Assembly: GCA_026396065.1 (NCBI GenBank)
Contig: JAPLXO010000006.1
Coordinates: forward strand, 96,428 to 134,675
DNA: 38,248 nucleotides
Direction of reading: 5' to 3'
Source: Candidatus Nomurabacteria bacterium
GTDB lineage: Bacteria > Patescibacteriota > Minisyncoccia > Phycocordibacterales > UBA9973
Notes under the pieces: model-generated
The model's input: the letters and a program-made list of their open reading frames with translations, nothing else
Told to the model about the DNA's origin: nothing
Database searches by the model: none
Shown here: one piece after another, positions 36,433-38,248 of the stretch
Position numbering within the stretch: the first letter of the stretch is position 1
Layout: every line of letters starts with the position of its first letter
Position numbers and translations under genes: made by a program

Positions 36433-37439
36433 TTCTTCTTATATTGGTTTGAATGTTTTTGGTGATTTCGGTTTATAAAAAGTTGATTTACTTTTTTAGG
36501 AAATTTATCACAAATTTGGCAAATGTGACTACAATAACCGTCTAGGTTTTTCTCGCACTTTTTACAAGATATAAATAACATATGACAAGAAAGATTTTTA
36601 CAATGAATGTATTCATCAGACTTTTCTTTTTCACAAATCTGACAAAATGAAATTATTTCATCCCCAACCCTCTCCCCCATTCTCTCATCAAAGACAAAAT
36701 TCTTGCCTTTAAATTTATTTGGTAAACCTAATTCTTTAACTCTGTGAGCATAATCAATAATTCCACCCTTGATATGTTTTATATTTTTGAAACCATTATG
36801 CTTCATCCAAGCAGAAGCTTTTTCGCAACGAATTCCTCCAGTACAATAAAGTAACACTTCTTCATCTTTTTTATCTTTGAACATGTCTTGGACTTTTTGA
36901 AGTTGTTCTCGAAAAGTATCTACATTCATTATCTTTGCATTTTCAAAGTGACCAATAGCTGCTTCGTAAATATTACGCATATCTATCACTGTCGTTCCGC
37001 AATCTATCATTTCATTCACTTCTTCTGCGAGAGCATACTCGCCTGTGTTGGCTGGGTCGAAAGTATTATCATCGAGCCCATCAGCAACAATTTTATTTCT
37101 TACTTTTATAATTAATTTTAGGAAACTACTACTACCCTTTTCTTCAACTGCGAATTTGTATGGCACGCCTGTAAATTCTGGAATATTTTGTAAAAACGTA
37201 TTGAAAGCATCCCAATTGTGTTCTGGTACATTCATCTGAGCATTGATACCTTCATGTGCGACATAGATTCTACCAAGACATTTAAGTTCTGAAAGTTTAT
37301 CGAAAAGCATATCACGCATTTCTTTCGGATTTTCTATTTTGACATATTTGTAAAAAGAAAGAGTTCGGCGCTTAAAATTCTCCTTGGCCAAATCTGTCAA
37401 AAGCTCTTCTTTATTTTTCATATTAGCCTTTTTATACAT
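36405..37439 (-). CDS. trhO: tRNA uridine(34) hydroxylase TrhO (YceA-like, rhodanese domain)
   Basis: Forms 5-hydroxyuridine at position 34 of tRNAs. From the ATG at 37439 it is 344 aa; the 24 upstream residues in the track overlap the promoter and are rejected. An ATG 18 bp further in, after AAAGG, is also possible. The N-terminal domain has RIYVAHEGINAQMN. The rhodanese domain has VIDMRNIYEAAIGHF and the loop LYCTGGIRCEKASAWM with the catalytic Cys. The C-terminal tail has several C-x-x-C pairs (CQICEK, CKKCEK, CSHICQIC) that likely bind zinc. A -10 7 nt before the start implies a leaderless mRNA. Confidence 0.95.
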   Translation of the reverse strand: MYKKANMKNKEELLTDLAKENFKRRTLSFYKYVKIENPKEMRDMLFDKLSELKCLGRIYVAHEGINAQMNVPEHNWDAFNTFLQNIPEFTGVPYKFAVEEKGSSSFLKLIIKVRNKIVADGLDDNTFDPANTGEYALAEEVNEMIDCGTTVIDMRNIYEAAIGHFENAKIMNVDTFREQLQKVQDMFKDKKDEEVLLYCTGGIRCEKASAWMKHNGFKNIKHIKGGIIDYAHRVKELGLPNKFKGKNFVFDERMGERVGDEIISFCQICEKEKSDEYIHCKNLSCHMLFISCKKCEKNLDGYCSHICQICDKFPKKVNQLFINRNHQKHSNQYKKNYKKMKNLV

Positions 37440-37446
37440 ATATATG

Positions 37447-37475
37447 ATATTAACGGCAAAGTGCTTTATTTGCAA
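37447..37475 (-). promoter_or_regulatory. trhO promoter, leaderless geometry
   Basis: Minus strand TTGCAA, 17-bp spacer, TAATAT, with the ATG at 37439 lying 7 nt beyond. It overlaps the promoter region of the divergent mini-ORF. Confidence 0.7.
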
Positions 37476-37486
37476 GACTTTTAATG

Positions 37487-37492
37487 TATACT
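37487..37492 (+). promoter_or_regulatory. -10 element of the 32-aa mini-ORF
   Basis: TATACT ends 7 nt before the GTG at 37500, the same geometry as trmD, rpsP and trhO. The -35 (TTTATT, 16 bp upstream) is poor. Confidence 0.45.
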
Positions 37493-37499
37493 TAAAATA

Positions 37500-37598
37500 G
37501 TGAAAAAACATATTAATCTTTTGATAATACTCATCATAACTTTCGCCCTTTTAGGGCTTATTCTAGGCTGGATGGACAATGGTCCTAAGATTTTCTAG
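37500..37598 (+). CDS. Predicted 32-aa single-pass membrane peptide
   Basis: Too short for the ORF track. GTG start, frame clean to TAG: a short basic N-terminus (MKKHIN), one strongly hydrophobic helix (LLIILIITFALLGLILG) and a polar WMDNGPKIF tail. The protein is the size of small membrane regulatory or toxin-like peptides. The only support beyond the sequence is the -10 at the right distance. No homologue is recognised. Confidence 0.4.
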   Translation: MKKHINLLIILIITFALLGLILGWMDNGPKIF

Positions 37599-38008
37599 TT
37601 GATTTTTATTTTAAATAGTGGTACTTTGAAGATGTATTACTTTCAATGTGAACTGCGCTAAACTTGGTGACGATTGTATATATCGTCGGGAACCATACTA
37701 AAGCAAAGTCCGTCTGTAACTCTCTGAGAGCTCTACAATATTGAAACAATACGAGCACAGCATAAAAAAAATAAAGGTCCGAATTGGATCAAAGTTCTTT
37801 GACATCTTGGAAAATAAAAAAAACACATTGTATGGATTACTTTGTAAAAAGCTTAAAACCGTAATGTTCTTGCGGGGTTGTAGGATAAATTTTGTTGCGA
37901 AAGCGAGTCTCAATAGGGCGTTAATCAAAAATTTATTCCTTAGTACAAAAGAGCGAAAGCCATTGTATTTATTCACCTAAGTGTGTAAAAGCTGTTTTAA
38001 TTTTATTG
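37599..38008 (+). ncRNA. Gene-poor stretch, candidate structured ncRNA
   Basis: About 410 bp with no convincing protein and a strong plus-strand terminator right after it. The stretch has several paired segments: GACGAT-TGTATAT-ATCGTC, and two GNRA-like hairpins, TTGC-GAAA-GCGA and GC-GAAA-GC. It also has a BoxA-like GTTCTTTGACA, as in rRNA leaders, and GGGGTTGTAGGA, a string found in 23S rRNA. Surrounding sequence does not align with 23S rRNA, RNase P RNA, tmRNA or SRP RNA as I know them. A 79-aa ORF beginning with TTG (37741-37980) overlaps and is more likely chance. Confidence 0.3.
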
Positions 38009-38040
38009 CTCTGCGAAATTTATTTCGCAGAGTTTTTTAT
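38009..38040 (+). terminator. Strong plus-strand terminator
   Basis: CTCTGCGAAAT-TT-ATTTCGCAGAG, an 11-bp perfect stem followed by TTTTTTATTTTTT. The T-tract is on the plus strand only, so it ends something transcribed rightward from the gene-poor stretch. Confidence 0.85.
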
Positions 38041-38086
38041 TTTTTAAGCTTTGCATAAAGAAAATATATTTCGCTTCCTTATTTTC

Positions 38087-38248
38087 CTAAATCTTAATAT
38101 CCAAATCCACCACCCCCTCCCTCACCTCAAACTCCCCTGATGTATATACAGGTGTATATGTATCATCTATATTGTGTTTTTCAATTTTTACATAGTAATG
38201 ACCATTTGCTATGAGACAATAATATTTACCTAAGGCATTTGTAGTCTT
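38087..38248 (-). CDS. 3' end of a surface protein with carboxypeptidase-regulatory-like fold (partial)
   Basis: Not in the ORF track because it runs off the window. The reverse complement of 38248-38087 reads without stops for 53 codons: KTTNALGKYYCLIANGHYYV, then KIEKHNIDDTYTPVY and FEVREGVVDLDIKI before TAG. The G-K-Y-x-x-x-x-x-x-G-x-Y-x-V pattern fits the last strands of a beta-sandwich of the carboxypeptidase-D regulatory/CnaB-like type, common at the C-terminus of secreted CPR proteins. The rest of the protein is out of view. Confidence 0.6.
   Translation of the reverse strand, partial: KTTNALGKYYCLIANGHYYVKIEKHNIDDTYTPVYTSGEFEVREGVVDLDIKI

Noticed and set aside
37698-37980. ORFs of 92 aa (minus) and 79 aa (plus) in the gene-poor stretch
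   Set aside because: Overlap each other on opposite strands; no family seen; the plus one starts at TTG; no promoter placed as for other genes.
37599-38008. Degraded 23S rRNA or rRNA leader
   Set aside because: GGGGTTGTAGGA and a BoxA-like motif occur, but flanking bases do not align with 23S and no rRNA follows.

Overview
The window looks like a reduced, AT-rich bacterial chromosome of the Candidate Phyla Radiation (Patescibacteria), most likely Parcubacteria-like. This is inferred from gene content, not from a marker-gene tree. The signs are shortened housekeeping enzymes (PheT of 394 aa, PheS of 239 aa, SMC of 749 aa, ThrS without a TGS domain), domain fusions (NusB-Nudix, peptidase S11-CapA), very tight spacing, few Shine-Dalgarno sequences and many short-leader or leaderless starts. 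No tRNA, rRNA or CRISPR array was recognised, and stop codons are standard.

Region 1 (1-2765) is accessory. A three-gene cassette (S51 peptidase-like, LinA/AadB-like nucleotidyltransferase, and an S51-like protein fused to a P-loop domain) lies between perfect 141-bp inverted repeats. Each repeat folds into a long G-loop hairpin. Just outside the right repeat is a nearly perfect three-armed, cloverleaf-like inverted-repeat structure. No transposase is visible.

Region 2 (2885-6132) is cell-envelope and redox: a membrane-anchored thioredoxin-fold protein, a GT2 glycosyltransferase, a DUF378 membrane protein and a membrane-anchored DsbA-like protein. Region 3 (6135-16200, minus strand) is a single information-processing block, rpoB-rpoC-dnaG-rpoD, with one candidate promoter before rpoB. 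Region 4 (16214-18801, minus) holds trmD, khpA, rpsP (without rimM) and an ilvE aminotransferase.

Region 5 (19032-23652) holds rnr, a translationally coupled D,D-carboxypeptidase/CapA fusion, and an EEP-family phosphodiesterase that closes the following minus-strand operon. Region 6 (22915-27810, minus) is rpmF-nusB/nudix-rnc-smc-EEP. Region 7 (27869-31752) is thrS converging on gyrB. Region 8 (31842-37439, minus) holds a secreted beta-propeller protein, then pheT, an unknown exported protein, pheS and a 71-aa ORF, and trhO. Region 9 (37500-38248) has a 32-aa membrane mini-ORF, a roughly 400-bp gene-poor stretch ending in a strong plus-strand terminator (candidate ncRNA), and the 3' end of a surface protein running off the window.

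Across the core regions the transcription signals agree with each other. A sigma70-type -10 repeatedly sits 6-10 nt before the start codon, with -35 elements resembling TTGCAA. This fixed several start codons downstream of the longest ORF start. Strong hairpin terminators with long flanking A/T arms separate the units, and some overlap the next promoter.
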